From the NCBI RefSeq assembly GCF_963924675.1, contig NC_089220.1:87423168-87487167 (forward strand): 64,000 nucleotides of DNA, given 5' to 3'. This DNA is from Phocoena phocoena. Lineage: Eukaryota > Chordata > Mammalia > Artiodactyla > Phocoenidae. A program made the position numbers and the translations under genes. Under the pieces are notes generated by a model. The model saw only the letters and a list, made by a program, of their open reading frames with translations. It had not been told where the DNA came from and ran no database searches. Positions 38,001 through 51,619 of the stretch are shown here, one piece after another. Positions within the stretch are counted from its first letter, which is position 1. Each line of letters starts with the position of its first letter.

Positions 38001-39783
38001 AATGGAATGAGATGAGGTTACCATGCTGATAGTTTCATCTTTTAAAAAAAGCTTTTTTTCTATAGAAGTAGTAAGTTTTATATTTAACAACAGTGGACTT
38101 GGTGCTACTATGTTATTATTAGAAAAAAACACTGACATTTTATATTTCTGTCTTTATACCTAGAATGATGTTTCATAAACAGCCAATTCCTGACTGTTCA
38201 CACTGAAATCTGATGTCAAATATGAAAAAGGTTAAACAAATTAAGATATATTTAAAAGGCTGAATACTGTGAAACCAGTAACATCATTAGTACATGGGAC
38301 TATACTGCCACGTGGAAAGAGAATTTTCAGTGAACATAATATAGAATGTACAGTGATTTCAACAACATACAAAGGACCATACATACTTTGAGAAAAGGAG
38401 GAAGCAAATTCTGTACACTATAAACTTGTCCTTATTTTTACCTTACGAATTATTTTAACTGAATTCAACTAAAAAAACTAAAAAGTAGCCCTTCTTGATC
38501 CTCCCCCACTAATTTCATGCTATAGCTTACAAAAGCCCCCATTATTTTATGTCTGTTCTGCTTATCTTCTGTGAGGTTCTCTCTCTGCCTCATTCCTTTC
38601 CTTATATGGCTGTGTTCATAGGTACTTAATACTGTTGAATCAACTAACTTATGGTAAGGAGGGATTCCTTTTCCTAGCAACTAGAGATCAGGAATAAAGA
38701 AGACAAACATAAAACAGGTTAAAACATTCAGTGATTGAACAAACGAATTTCTACTGTGAGGCACTTTTATAGGACCTGGATATTCCACAACTCCTCTGTG
38801 GCTACTCAAAAATCGTTAACATTTCTAAAATGTTTTGTTATTAAAGAGTCCAAAGCGTCGGAAGGCACTCTCAAACTTAATGATGTAAACTGTAAGAGTT
38901 ACATATGTGGAAAGTAATATATGATTGAAATTGTTTCTTTTCTGTCTTCCCAACCATACAACTTCACATGTAAGAACTGTCTTATTACACCTTTTAGGCA
39001 CTGCTCCTAGGTAACGAACAGAAAGCGCATAATAAGTATTTGTTGAGTGAATACACGAGTAAGTGCGTAGAAAACGCAGGCTCTGTCCTTGAAGGGGGGT
39101 GGAGGGGAGGGGAAGCCCAAATGTGAAGGAAACAGCTATCTGTATCAGAGATAAGGAAAAGGTAACAGGATGATTCAAATGAGAGATGATGCCCCTCAGC
39201 TGGCATCTTTAACAGATTTAACTGAAGAAAATGGGCGTGGGGCACGGCAAAGTGACGATTAATCAACCTGTGTTAAATGAATTTAAAAAGCGTCCAAACT
39301 GGGATTCATTACAGGTTTTCCACGTCCGGAGAGGATCTGGATACTGTCTCCACCCACCCGGAAAGGGAAATGGGTGCAGGGACGCGACAAACCGAGGAAA
39401 ATGTTCCGAGAAGGAACCGGGCCTGCCTCTGAGGCGTTGCCCTTCACCATCATCCCTCTCCCGCTACCTCCAAGGTAGGAGGGGAGCAGAGGCGCCAGCC
39501 AAGCTAAGGCTGCAGACTCCCTCCACAAGGCCAGGCCCGGCCACAGCACTTACTGCCGAAAAGGGCCTTCCAGGCGGCAGCCGCCCCCGCCCCGGCCGCC
39601 GGGCGCCAAGGGAAGCACGTGAAGGCTGCCCGCAGCCGTCAGGCTCCCCAGAACCTCCTGCTCCCTGTGCAATTGCGCCCGGGATCCCAGACGCCCTGTT
39701 GCCTCGGCGGGGACCGGCACCAACAACACGGGTAGTACCCGCTCCACGGCTTCAGCGCTTCCAGCCCCCTTGTCTGCAGCCAT
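13..39783 (-). CDS. SPG11: SPG11 (spatacsin), coding exons 1-21, 5' half of gene
   Basis: Spatacsin is a large cytosolic and lysosome-associated protein that works with spastizin (ZFYVE26) and the AP-5 adaptor in reforming lysosomes from autolysosomes; loss causes hereditary spastic paraplegia 11. Twenty-one exons were located on the minus strand by their translation and splice sites: 3665 nt, 1221 codons plus 2 nt, with consistent intron phases and no stop. Stretches such as [31 protein letters not shown] and [19 protein letters not shown] match remembered human spatacsin. Human is about 2443 residues, so roughly half is here; the C-terminal spatacsin domain lies beyond the left edge. No signal peptide or clear membrane segment was seen in the joined exons. 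Differences from human include an N-terminus about 9 codons shorter and 2 extra codons in exon 14. All introns are GT-AG except the GC-AG one after exon 14. The start is the first ATG in the CpG-rich region, context GGGATGG. Confidence 0.97.
416..630 (+). mobile_element. CHR SINE, full length with TSD
   Basis: tRNA-derived SINE with A box (GTGGCGCAGTGGTTGAGAG), B box (GGGTTCGTGCCCC) and poly(A). Flanked by a 14-bp target-site duplication AAAAACTTATAAAC (401-414 and 631-644). Young-looking; in SPG11 intron 20. Confidence 0.95.
2715..3916 (+). mobile_element. 5'-truncated L1, internally rearranged
   Basis: L1 3' sequence (GCCATAAAGAAGAATGAAAT and similar, then an AATTT-A tail) with a 15-bp duplication AGAAAATGTTTTCCA at 2700-2714 and 3917-3931. 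The segment around 3340-3600 repeats the one around 2950-3230, so the copy carries an internal duplication. In SPG11 intron 20. Confidence 0.85.
4052..4118 (-). CDS. SPG11: SPG11 exon 20
   Basis: 67 nt, residues 1145-1167. Reads [20 protein letters not shown]. Acceptor ttccag, donor GGAG|gtaagt. The length equals that of the human exon as I remember it. Confidence 0.94.
4762..4891 (-). mobile_element. Short CHR-type SINE with (TATG)n tail
   Basis: Minus-strand SINE head (GGAATTCCCTGGCAGTCCAG) with a tail turned into a GTAT microsatellite. Duplication AGCAGCTTTAATTTTA at 4746-4761 and 4892-4907. Confidence 0.85.
5586..5800 (-). mobile_element. CHR-type SINE, older copy
   Basis: Minus strand, ends in the usual CTGGTGGTCCAGTGG head. 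Duplication TCTCTCACATT at 5575-5585 and 5801-5811. In SPG11 intron 19. Confidence 0.88.
5930..6360. repeat. Probable old interspersed repeat (unnamed)
   Basis: A 118-codon plus-strand frame here has no family likeness. The surrounding wording (ACTGCATTTCCCAAACTCAC, GCTACAGCTGTTGGGTTC) resembles dispersed mammalian repeats, but I cannot name it. Confidence 0.35.
6446..6607 (-). CDS. SPG11: SPG11 exon 19
   Basis: 162 nt, 54 codons, symmetric phase 0, residues 1091-1144. Starts [20 protein letters not shown] and includes [13 protein letters not shown]. Acceptor atttag, donor TCAG|gtacag. Confidence 0.95.
6710..6890 (+). repeat. MIR remnant
   Basis: Contains the MIR core wording CTGTATGACCTTAGTCTAG and CAGTTTCCTCATCTACAGAA. 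Diverged, in SPG11 intron 18. Confidence 0.75.
7438..7592. mobile_element. Tigger/pogo-like MITE remnants
   Basis: GTTGCCCCTTGGTATCCACAG followed by CAGTCAGCCCTCCATAT and its inverted copy ATATGGAGGGCTGACTAC. Terminal wording is that of mammalian Tigger-derived MITEs. The right part folds into a tight hairpin. Confidence 0.7.
7785..7930 (-). CDS. SPG11: SPG11 exon 18
   Basis: 146 nt, residues 1042-1090. Reads [20 protein letters not shown] and [19 protein letters not shown]. Acceptor tttcag, donor CCAG|gtatgg. Confidence 0.95.
8130..8830 (+). mobile_element. Old L1 fragment
   Basis: Plus-strand L1 3' region wording (AGAAATGCAAATTAAAAT, CCAGACCCAGGAATTTTATA, TACAATGAAATATTATGTAG). Strongly diverged, no ORF. 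SPG11 intron 17. Confidence 0.75.
9741..9847 (-). CDS. SPG11: SPG11 exon 17
   Basis: 107 nt, residues 1006-1042. Reads [20 protein letters not shown] and [15 protein letters not shown]. Acceptor atacag, donor ACAG|gtatgg. Confidence 0.95.
10440..10690 (+). repeat. MIR remnant
   Basis: CAGTTTCCTCATCTGTGAAA and TAATGCATGTAAAGTACTAA are MIR core and tail wording. SPG11 intron 16. Confidence 0.8.
11181..11384 (-). CDS. SPG11: SPG11 exon 16
   Basis: 204 nt, residues 938-1006. Reads [20 protein letters not shown] and [20 protein letters not shown]. Acceptor caatag, donor ACAA|gtgagt. Confidence 0.94.
11825..12360 (-). mobile_element. Old L1 3' fragment
   Basis: Complement of L1 3' UTR-type sequence (CACCACCCAGATTACAGAAC, TTTATCCATGTTGA). 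Contains a perfect 26-bp tandem duplication. SPG11 intron 15. Confidence 0.7.
12360..12790. other. Unassigned insert within L1 block
   Basis: About 400 bp of higher GC between two L1 segments. It has open frames on both strands but neither resembles a protein I know. Likely another old repeat. Confidence 0.35.
12790..13800 (-). mobile_element. Old L1 ORF2-region fragment, split by a SINE
   Basis: Complement of L1 ORF2 (for example CCCCATTTGTTGAAAAGACT, TTGGGAAGAATTGATAGCAG). Interrupted by the SINE at 13008-13359. No intact frame. Confidence 0.8.
13008..13359 (+). mobile_element. CHR SINE, long form
   Basis: Long tRNA-derived SINE with internal repeats of the CACAACTACTGAGCC unit and an A-rich tail. 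Duplication GTCTGTTTC at 12999-13007 and 13360-13368. It inserted into an L1. Confidence 0.92.
14301..14590 (+). mobile_element. CHR SINE, long form with TSD
   Basis: Complete SINE ending AAAAATAAATTAATAAATT then poly(A). 14-bp duplication AAGTTTAAAGTCTT at 14287-14300 and 14591-14604. SPG11 intron 15. Confidence 0.95.
15024..15237 (-). CDS. SPG11: SPG11 exon 15
   Basis: 214 nt, residues 867-938. Reads [19 protein letters not shown] and [18 protein letters not shown]. Acceptor atgtag, donor CCAG|gtactg. Confidence 0.95.
15874..16055 (-). CDS. SPG11: SPG11 exon 14, with GC splice donor
   Basis: 182 nt, residues 806-867. Reads [20 protein letters not shown] and [10 protein letters not shown]. 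The exon ends AAG|gcaagt, a GC donor; the reading frame demands this junction, because exon 15 begins AA TAC AAA and completes the conserved [13 protein letters not shown]. Two codons are extra (KDTDKLNKQ against human KDEFNKQ). Confidence 0.93.
16374..16501 (-). CDS. SPG11: SPG11 exon 13
   Basis: 128 nt, residues 764-806. Starts [20 protein letters not shown] and ends NMQIQSFP. Lys/Glu-rich. Acceptor ttcaag, donor CCAG|gtagtc. An L1 3' end lies about 120 nt upstream in intron 12. Confidence 0.94.
16611..16857 (+). mobile_element. 5'-truncated L1 (3' end), with TSD
   Basis: Typical artiodactyl/cetacean L1 tail (TATGGGAACATATGTATATG, CCAATAAAGATGTTAAAA). Duplication AAGAATTGTGTTTT at 16597-16610 and 16858-16871. 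SPG11 intron 12, about 110 nt from exon 13. Confidence 0.92.
17064..17135 (-). CDS. SPG11: SPG11 exon 12
   Basis: 72 nt, 24 codons, symmetric phase 0, residues 740-763. Reads [16 protein letters not shown] and ends NIRDFL. Acceptor cttcag, donor TTG|gtaggt. Skipping it would keep the frame. Confidence 0.94.
18010..18186 (-). CDS. SPG11: SPG11 exon 11
   Basis: 177 nt, 59 codons, phase 0 at both ends, residues 681-739. Reads [19 protein letters not shown] and [20 protein letters not shown]. Acceptor ttcctag, donor ATG|gtaagt. Confidence 0.95.
18360..18845. repeat. Probable old LINE-type repeat
   Basis: Wording such as TTTTATCCTGAAACTTATGC and GATCTTAAAAGCAAGGGTGA recalls dispersed old repeats. 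Family not assigned. Confidence 0.4.
19850..20025 (-). CDS. SPG11: SPG11 exon 10
   Basis: 176 nt, residues 622-680. Reads [20 protein letters not shown] and [17 protein letters not shown]. Acceptor ccatag, donor GAG|gtaagt. A (TG)n microsatellite sits about 38 nt upstream of the acceptor. Confidence 0.95.
20064..20094. repeat. (TG)n microsatellite
   Basis: About 15 TG units close to the acceptor of SPG11 exon 10. Likely variable between individuals. Confidence 0.95.
20441..20596 (-). CDS. SPG11: SPG11 exon 9
   Basis: 156 nt, residues 570-622. Reads [19 protein letters not shown] and [20 protein letters not shown]. Acceptor cctcag, donor GAAG|gtaaga. Confidence 0.95.
20820..21060. repeat. 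MIR remnant
   Basis: CAGATGAGGAAACTGAGG core wording with AACTTGTCCAAGCTAATTTG. SPG11 intron 8. Confidence 0.8.
21540..21920 (+). mobile_element. Old L1 3' fragment
   Basis: TGGTACAGCCCATACAATGA and GGAGTTTGGTTGGGTAAATT are L1 3' region wording, followed by an A-rich run. SPG11 intron 8. Confidence 0.75.
22438..22570 (-). CDS. SPG11: SPG11 exon 8
   Basis: 133 nt, residues 526-570. Starts [20 protein letters not shown]. Acceptor cctcag, donor AAAC|gtaagt. The cumulative length reaches human c.1735 after allowing for the 27-nt N-terminal difference. Confidence 0.95.
22682..23106 (-). mobile_element. Long CHR-type SINE with internal tandem units
   Basis: Minus strand, about 425 bp. Contains several copies of a GTAGTTGTGGCGTGCGGGCT-like unit, longer than a standard copy. 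Duplication AGACTATCTTT at 22671-22681 and 23110-23120. It ends about 110 nt upstream of exon 8. Confidence 0.88.
23437..23656. mobile_element. Tigger/MER2-like DNA transposon remnant
   Basis: Inverted ends CAGTTGACCCTTGAACAAC and GTTGTTCAAGGGTCAATTA, next to TA target dinucleotides. Non-autonomous, no ORF. Confidence 0.82.
23755..23965. mobile_element. hAT-type DNA transposon remnant
   Basis: AAATGAAGTTTTATGGGAAC, AGCCTAAAATATTTATTCTC and GACAGAAAAAGTTTCCCATG are diverged forms of a common hAT-type mammalian repeat. Confidence 0.6.
23965..24135. mobile_element. MER5A-like hAT remnant
   Basis: AGAATCACCTGGAGAGCTTG and GGGGCCTGAGAATTTACATT through GGGGACCACACTGAGAATCA match MER5A wording. 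Confidence 0.85.
24477..24685 (+). mobile_element. CHR SINE, full length with TSD
   Basis: Young copy with a long poly(A). Duplication AAAACACGTGGCA at 24464-24476 and 24686-24698. SPG11 intron 7. Confidence 0.95.
25200..25380 (+). repeat. MIR remnant
   Basis: ACAGTCACACTGCCTGGGTT and CTCTGTGTTCCCTCACCTATAAAATGG wording (given in parts: CTCTGTGTTCCCTCACC, TATAAAATGGAAAT). SPG11 intron 7. Confidence 0.75.
25540..26805 (+). mobile_element. L1 3' fragment, degraded
   Basis: Plus-strand L1: CAACAAATGGTGCTGGACTA, then AATGTCCATCGACTGATGAA and TAATGGAATGTTATTCAGCC, ending ATAAAGTTGCCACT-A. About 1.27 kb of ORF2 end and 3' UTR; frames are broken. Confidence 0.88.
26850..27065 (+). repeat. MIR remnant
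   Basis: GGTACAGTAGAAAGTGCCCT and CATCTGTAAAATGAAATGAA wording. SPG11 intron 7, left of exon 7's acceptor by over 500 nt. Confidence 0.7.
27437..27582 (-). CDS. SPG11: SPG11 exon 7
   Basis: 146 nt, residues 477-525. Reads [18 protein letters not shown] and [15 protein letters not shown], nearly the same as human. Acceptor cttctag, donor AGAG|gtaaca. Confidence 0.95.
28308..28519 (+). mobile_element. CHR SINE, full length with TSD
   Basis: Duplication GCCTAGGTAG at 28298-28307 and 28520-28529. Same orientation as the copy at 28725, 205 bp away. SPG11 intron 6. Confidence 0.95.
28725..28934 (+). mobile_element. CHR SINE near SPG11 exon 6
   Basis: Starts GGGCTTCTCTGGTGGTGCAG. Duplication AAATCAAACACGTG / AAATCAAACACATG (one mismatch) at 28711-28724 and about 28935-28948. 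Its poly(A) faces exon 6, about 150 nt away. Confidence 0.93.
29095..29543 (-). CDS. SPG11: SPG11 exon 6
   Basis: 449 nt, the largest exon here, residues 327-477. Includes [39 protein letters not shown] and [16 protein letters not shown]. Acceptor cttccag, donor ACAG|gtgaga. A CHR SINE ends about 150 nt downstream of the donor, and the frame stays open from the exon into it. Confidence 0.95.
29731..29868 (-). CDS. SPG11: SPG11 exon 5
   Basis: 138 nt, residues 281-327. Reads [20 protein letters not shown] and [19 protein letters not shown]. Acceptor acatag and donor ATCG|gtacag. The hydrophobic stretch that follows in an unspliced reading is intronic and is not a membrane helix of the protein. 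Confidence 0.94.
29976..30261 (+). mobile_element. CHR-type SINE, older long form
   Basis: AACTTCCCTGGTGGTCCAGT head and repeated CACAACTACAGAGCC units. Duplication about AAAAATGGAAGGG at 29944 and 30264. About 110 nt upstream of SPG11 exon 5, in intron 4. Confidence 0.9.
30550..30745. repeat. MIR-like remnant
   Basis: CTAAACACTTTACCTAAACT, AACAACCCTATGAGGTAAAT and AAAGTAAGGCTCAAACAG wording. SPG11 intron 4. Confidence 0.7.
30830..31530. repeat. Old dispersed repeat, probably LINE-type
   Basis: AGCCAGATGGGGTCAGGTTT, GAGACCAATTACGAGGCTGG and GCGATGATAGCAGAAT wording is typical of an abundant old mammalian repeat. I cannot name the family with confidence. Confidence 0.45.
31868..32073 (+). 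mobile_element. CHR SINE, full length with TSD
   Basis: Duplication AAGAATGGACTCATG / AAGAATGGACTCGTG at about 31853-31867 and 32074-32088. SPG11 intron 4. Confidence 0.94.
32090..33660. other. SPG11 intron 4, no recognised feature
   Basis: About 1.5 kb of intron with short A runs and no clear gene or repeat I can name. Wording near 32560-32900 (GAGGAGCTTACATGGAGC, AATGACTTCATTAAAGAGG) may belong to the old repeat noted to the left. Confidence 0.4.
33666..33702. repeat. (GT)n microsatellite
   Basis: Interrupted GT tract (GTGTGTGTGTGTGTATGTGT) in SPG11 intron 4. Confidence 0.93.
34325..34526 (-). CDS. SPG11: SPG11 exon 4
   Basis: 202 nt, residues 214-281. Reads [19 protein letters not shown] and then [18 protein letters not shown]. 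Acceptor ctcgaag has a poor pyrimidine tract; donor CAG|gtatgt is strong. Joined to exon 3 it restores IYIFDTVDG, as in human IYIFDVVDG. Confidence 0.93.
34795..35300 (+). repeat. Old DNA-transposon-like repeat
   Basis: CAGTGCTGTCCAAAAGAAAC opens and GCCACGTATGCCTACTGCCT closes it. Same family as the copies at 36640 and 37700. I take it as hAT-type, but the class is not certain. Confidence 0.6.
35973..36197 (-). CDS. SPG11: SPG11 exon 3
   Basis: 225 nt, residues 139-214, with [19 protein letters not shown] and [16 protein letters not shown]. The acceptor is ttatag. The donor that keeps human length is the weak ATCT|gtatcc at 35972. A better-looking in-frame donor, GTTG|gtaaag, lies 12 nt further on and would add 4 codons. 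Confidence 0.9.
36640..36970 (+). repeat. Old DNA-transposon-like repeat, second copy
   Basis: CCAATAGAAATATAATGTCA, ACATGTAATTTTAAATTTTC and CTCATGTGGCTAGTGCCTAC wording. Better preserved than the copy at 34795. SPG11 intron 2. Confidence 0.65.
37059..37243 (-). CDS. SPG11: SPG11 exon 2
   Basis: 185 nt, residues 77-139, between acceptor tccttag and donor TCA|gtaagt. It reads [20 protein letters not shown] and then [20 protein letters not shown], both close to human. The combined length of exons 1 and 2 equals human c.442 minus 27 nt, which accounts for the shorter N-terminus. Confidence 0.94.
37700..37960 (+). repeat. Related old repeat
   Basis: CCTCATGTGGCTACTGAGCA and TTGAAATGTGGGTAGTGCAA. 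A relative of the two repeats to the left. SPG11 intron 1. Confidence 0.6.
37965..39270. other. SPG11 intron 1, unassigned sequence
   Basis: AT-rich in the left part and rising in GC towards exon 1. Short reading frames on both strands show no family likeness. No repeat I can name beyond a weak MIR-like TATTTGTTGAGTGAAT near 39036. Confidence 0.4.
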
Positions 39784-39900
39784 CCCGCTCGCACCGGTCC
39801 TTCCGGTCCCTACGGCCCGCTGTGTCCTGCGCGTGCGCAGTGTAGCCGACCCGCTGTAAGCCTCGTGACTCCCGCGGGGAGATATACACTGACGTAGTCT
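39280..39900 (-). promoter_or_regulatory. SPG11: SPG11 promoter and CpG-rich region
   Basis: The only long CpG-dense stretch in the window, covering exon 1 and the sequence just upstream. Minus-strand upstream elements seen are an ETS-type ACCGGAAG (39799-39806), an NRF1-like near-palindrome TGCGCGTGCGCA (39828-39839) and a CRE-like TGACGTAG (39890-39897). No TATA box is evident. This suits a housekeeping CpG promoter, with transcription start probably between 39800 and 39900; the exact start is inferred. Confidence 0.7.
39554..39783 (-). CDS. SPG11: SPG11 exon 1 (coding part), start codon
   Basis: Starts at ATG (39783) and encodes residues 1-77, including [19 protein letters not shown] and [10 protein letters not shown], which align with the start of human spatacsin. 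Donor GCA|gtaagt at 39553. GC-rich and Gly/Ala-rich, as expected for a first exon in a CpG island. The frame reaches a stop within the intron donor if unspliced. Confidence 0.95.
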
Positions 39901-40320
39901 GCCCGGTTAAGTTCTCCGCACCACCCACTCCAGCAAAGCCACAGCTGCCTTTGTTTCTAGCCCACGGTTTGCTGAGAGTTGAGGGCCTCCATTAGCGGCT
40001 TAAGGTGGCTGTAGCAGCTGTTCTCACTCTGTAGCATTACCCTTTGCTTTCTTACCCTTGCTGCCTCCTATCTATTGGAGGCCTGTGCCTGCCACTCTTC
40101 GCTTTTCTTATGGGCTGTTATTTTTGCTTACAGGCCCTGAGTGGTGCAACGTCCTTGGTATTTGACCGATCCATGATGAGGGAGCTGACTTGATGCTGAC
40201 ATCAAATAATATCCATTGTAACAGCCAGGGGAACAGGGTGGGTGGAAGTGGTAGAGTTCCTGTTTCCTACTACTCTTTCCTCTGGGAGGTATAATCCAAG
40301 ATCGGCCAGCAGAGGGGGCG

Positions 40321-40404
40321 AGAAGAGGTGGGGAGTAGGCATTTTGGAATGGTCTCCTAAAGAGAAGAGGTGGGGAGTAGGCATTTTGGAATGGTCTCCT
40401 AAAG
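40321..40404. repeat. Perfect 42-bp tandem duplication
   Basis: Two identical 42-bp units (40321-40362, 40363-40404), starting AGAAGAGGTGGGGAGTAGGC. About 540 bp upstream of the SPG11 start codon. Identity of the copies suggests a recent event or ongoing repeat-number change. Confidence 0.95.
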
Positions 40405-40764
40405 GACAGCAGTGCCTTTCTTAACACATACTTTTCCACAATCAGATGGCGTCACACAGCTATTAAAGGTCACCTCCTTTGTCTGTGCTTTGATTCCCAT
40501 CCTCCTCCTGTTGTAGGACTTTGTAAACTTTCTTCGCCTTCATTACTCTCCACCCTTCCCCGCCCCGGCCACTTTATGGCAGTGCTTTCATTATCATGCA
40601 GGCATGCTGTAATATCACTCTTTAAAAGAAAATCGTTCCTTAACCTACAGAGACTACTACCTACTGTCCAATTGCTCTGCTACCCTTTCAGAAGATTCCA
40701 AATTGACTCTTTCTGTAGTCAGTGCCTCCCTCCTCTGTCACATCTCCTCATTCCACACTCCTTT

Positions 40765-41085
40765 TTAAAAAATAAATTTAACTTTTGGCTGCATGGGTCT
40801 TTGTTACTGTGCGTGGGCTTTCTTTAGTTGCGGTGAGCCGGGTCTTCTCACTGCAGTGGCTTCTCTTAATGCGGAGCACCGGCTCTAGGCGTGCGGGCTT
40901 CAGTAGTTGTGGCACGTGGGCTCAGTAGCTGTGGCTTGCAGGCTCTAGAACACAGGCTCAGTAGTTGTGGCCCATGGGCTTAGCTGCTCTGCTGCGTGTG
41001 GGATCTTCCTGGACCAGAGCTCGAACCCGTGTCCCCCTAGCCTTGGCAGGTGGATTCTTAACCACTGCGCCACCAGGGAAGCCCA
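40765..41085 (-). mobile_element. CHR-type SINE, long form
   Basis: Minus strand, head GGGCTTCCCTGGTGGCGCAG at its right end. Duplication CACACTCCTTT at 40754-40764 and 41086-41096. Between SPG11 and PATL2. Confidence 0.93.
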
Positions 41086-41179
41086 CACACTCCTTTCTTA
41101 AAGTACTTTCTTTTCAACTTTGGTAGCACCACTTCCGTAATTTTCAACCTATTTTTTTCAGATAACTCCTCCTCAGTCC

Positions 41180-42130
41180 CCTATGTTGGCTTTTCTTCCT
41201 ACATCATCTCTTCCTCACTCCTAACTTGTAATACATCTGTGTGCTGATACTCCCACTTTTGTGTCTTTATCCCTGACCTTTTCCTTCACCTCCAGACTGC
41301 TCTTCACCTACTTGATATATCTACTTGGATTTCTAACAGGACATATTAAAGGGTCTAAAATGTTGATTATAACCCTTCGCAATGCATTTTTCCTCGTGTG
41401 TTCCCCACTTAGTCTAGGGCACCCACCATTCACTCTGCCTGGGAGTCATCCTGGATTCTTCACCACCACCCTTATGCAGCCCATCAGCAATGTCTGTCAA
41501 CTCTTACTTCCAAAACCTTTTCCAAACTTCTCTTTCTCTCCCTAAAGCTCTTCAATTCTTGCCCCAGCTTTGGAAAAAGAACTTCTGAACATTTTTTTCT
41601 CTGCTTTCTATCCTGTTGCCCTAACAATCAGCAGTCAGAGTGATCTTCTCAAAACAAAATCACGTTATGTCACTTCCCTGTTTAAAATTCTGACTTCCCA
41701 GCAGTTAAAAATCCAGACTTTAAAAAATAACCATGGCTTACAGATGTGTACTCTGCTTACCTCTCTCCTACCTTATCACCCTCCCCCCCTTACCTGTATA
41801 CTTCAGTCACACTGTCCTTCTTTCTTTTCCTGAGACACACCAAGTTCATTCTCACTCTGGGGGCTTTGTGCTCACTAGTGCCTCTGTATGGAATACTTGT
41901 CATTGATTCCAGCTTAATTGTAACCTCTACTGACAGGCCTTCCATTCCACTCCAGTCACTCATCCCCCAGTTTTGTTTTCACCGTGGTATTTATCACTAT
42001 TTGATGTCTTCTGTCAGTCCCTGTCCAATCAGAATGTAAGCTTCAGAAGAGCAGGGGCTTTTCCTTGGTCACCACTGTTTCTCAACCACCTAAAATGGTA
42101 CCTGGTTCATAAAAGGGACTCTTGTGTTTT
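41180..42130 (+). repeat. L2 (LINE2) remnant
   Basis: GCAGTCAGAGTGATCTTCTC, then GTCCAATCAGAATGTAAGCT and GGTACCTGGTTCATAAAAGG follow the L2 3' region in order. Degraded; fills the left part of the region downstream of PATL2. Confidence 0.75.
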
Positions 42131-42391
42131 TTGATGAGTGCATGACCTTGTTTGTCAAAGTAAACCAAACATCCCATATCTCAAAGGAGATATTTATATA
42201 AAACACTCTTAGCTCAGCTAGGGCTACTTATAAAAAATGGCAACAGTGGAACAGTTTCCAAGGTCTATTGTTAGACATAACAAGGACTTGTCCCTTACAT
42301 TAAGGACACTTGAAGCTTCACACATAGGAGATATAATGAAAGCCGTTTTCTTAACTTACAAACAAACTGCCACGCTTCATTCTATTATCTT

Positions 42392-42397
42392 TTTAAT
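42392..42397 (-). terminator. Candidate PATL2 poly(A) signal ATTAAA
   Basis: ATTAAA on the minus strand about 200 nt past the PATL2 stop. No AATAAA is nearer. The hexamer is common by chance in AT-rich DNA, so this is weak. Confidence 0.3.
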
Positions 42398-42597
42398 TAT
42401 ACCTCATTTTGCCTTGCCTTTTTAGGCACATAGTTCATAGTTTCTGAAGCATAAGAAAAGGTTTTGGGCAGGGTTCACCAATATATCAAGGCATACAACT
42501 GTCTTCAGACTCTCTGGATCGCTTTAGGCAAAACCCATACACAACTAATGTCTGATGTTAAACTCTTCCCACATATACGTATTCCGGAACAACCTGA

Positions 42598-51189
<8,592 letters not shown>

Positions 51190-51205
<16 letters not shown>

Positions 51206-51280
51206 CTCTTCGGGCTGGCAGACTTGCTCCATGGCTGTTTCCTCTGGCGAGAGAGCATTGTCAGCCTCTGGAAGGTAAAC
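51190..51280 (-). CDS. PATL2: PATL2 first recognised exon with candidate starts
   Basis: 91 nt between acceptor ttcccag and donor AAAG|gtagta. It is open throughout in the PATL2 frame (VYLPEADNALSPEET, then MEQVCQPEEMKCLKG). ATGs lie at 51232 and 51205; the second matches the human start. The fact that the 5' part is open and protein-like suggests it may be translated from further upstream. Confidence 0.75.
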
Positions 51281-51555
51281 CTGGGAAAAGGAAGAGACCC
51301 AGAGACCGTGTCCTGGGTAAGGATGGCGTGGCACCCAAACAGCCAAGGTCTTCCCCCAGCAAGGTTGTCAGAAAAGTTTTGACCCAGATCTCAAGGAGCA
51401 GGACCCTGGGCTCTCAGACTGCCCTAAACCTCCACCCTCTGACCTCACTTAGCCCAGCTCTAGGGAGCTGTCCTGCAAAGGGACAGAGAAGAGGAGCAGG
51501 GCTAGGAATTGGAGGTCACCACCAGCCTTGGTCTGTGCACAGGGCGGGGGCTCAC

Positions 51556-51618
51556 AGCGACCTGGGTGGCGACACCCACCCCAGGACTGTGGCTATCCTT
51601 TCTGCTTAGCTTAGCCAT
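51556..51618 (-). CDS. PATL2: Possible upstream PATL2 coding exon
   Basis: An ATG at 51618 in the strong context GCCGCCATGG opens 21 codons (MAKLSRKDSHSPGVGVATQV then A) ending at donor GCT|gtgagc. The exon ends in phase 0, which is the phase the 51280 exon needs to continue in the PATL2 frame. A 275-nt intron would separate them. This is inferred from sequence only; it may instead be untranslated leader. Transcript or orthologue data would settle it. Confidence 0.4.
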
Positions 51619-51619
51619 G

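Noticed and set aside
39231..39845. 204-codon plus-strand frame over the SPG11 promoter
   Set aside because: It runs antisense through exon 1 and the CpG-rich region, is rich in Arg, Pro and Ala as expected by chance in GC-rich DNA, and has no family likeness.
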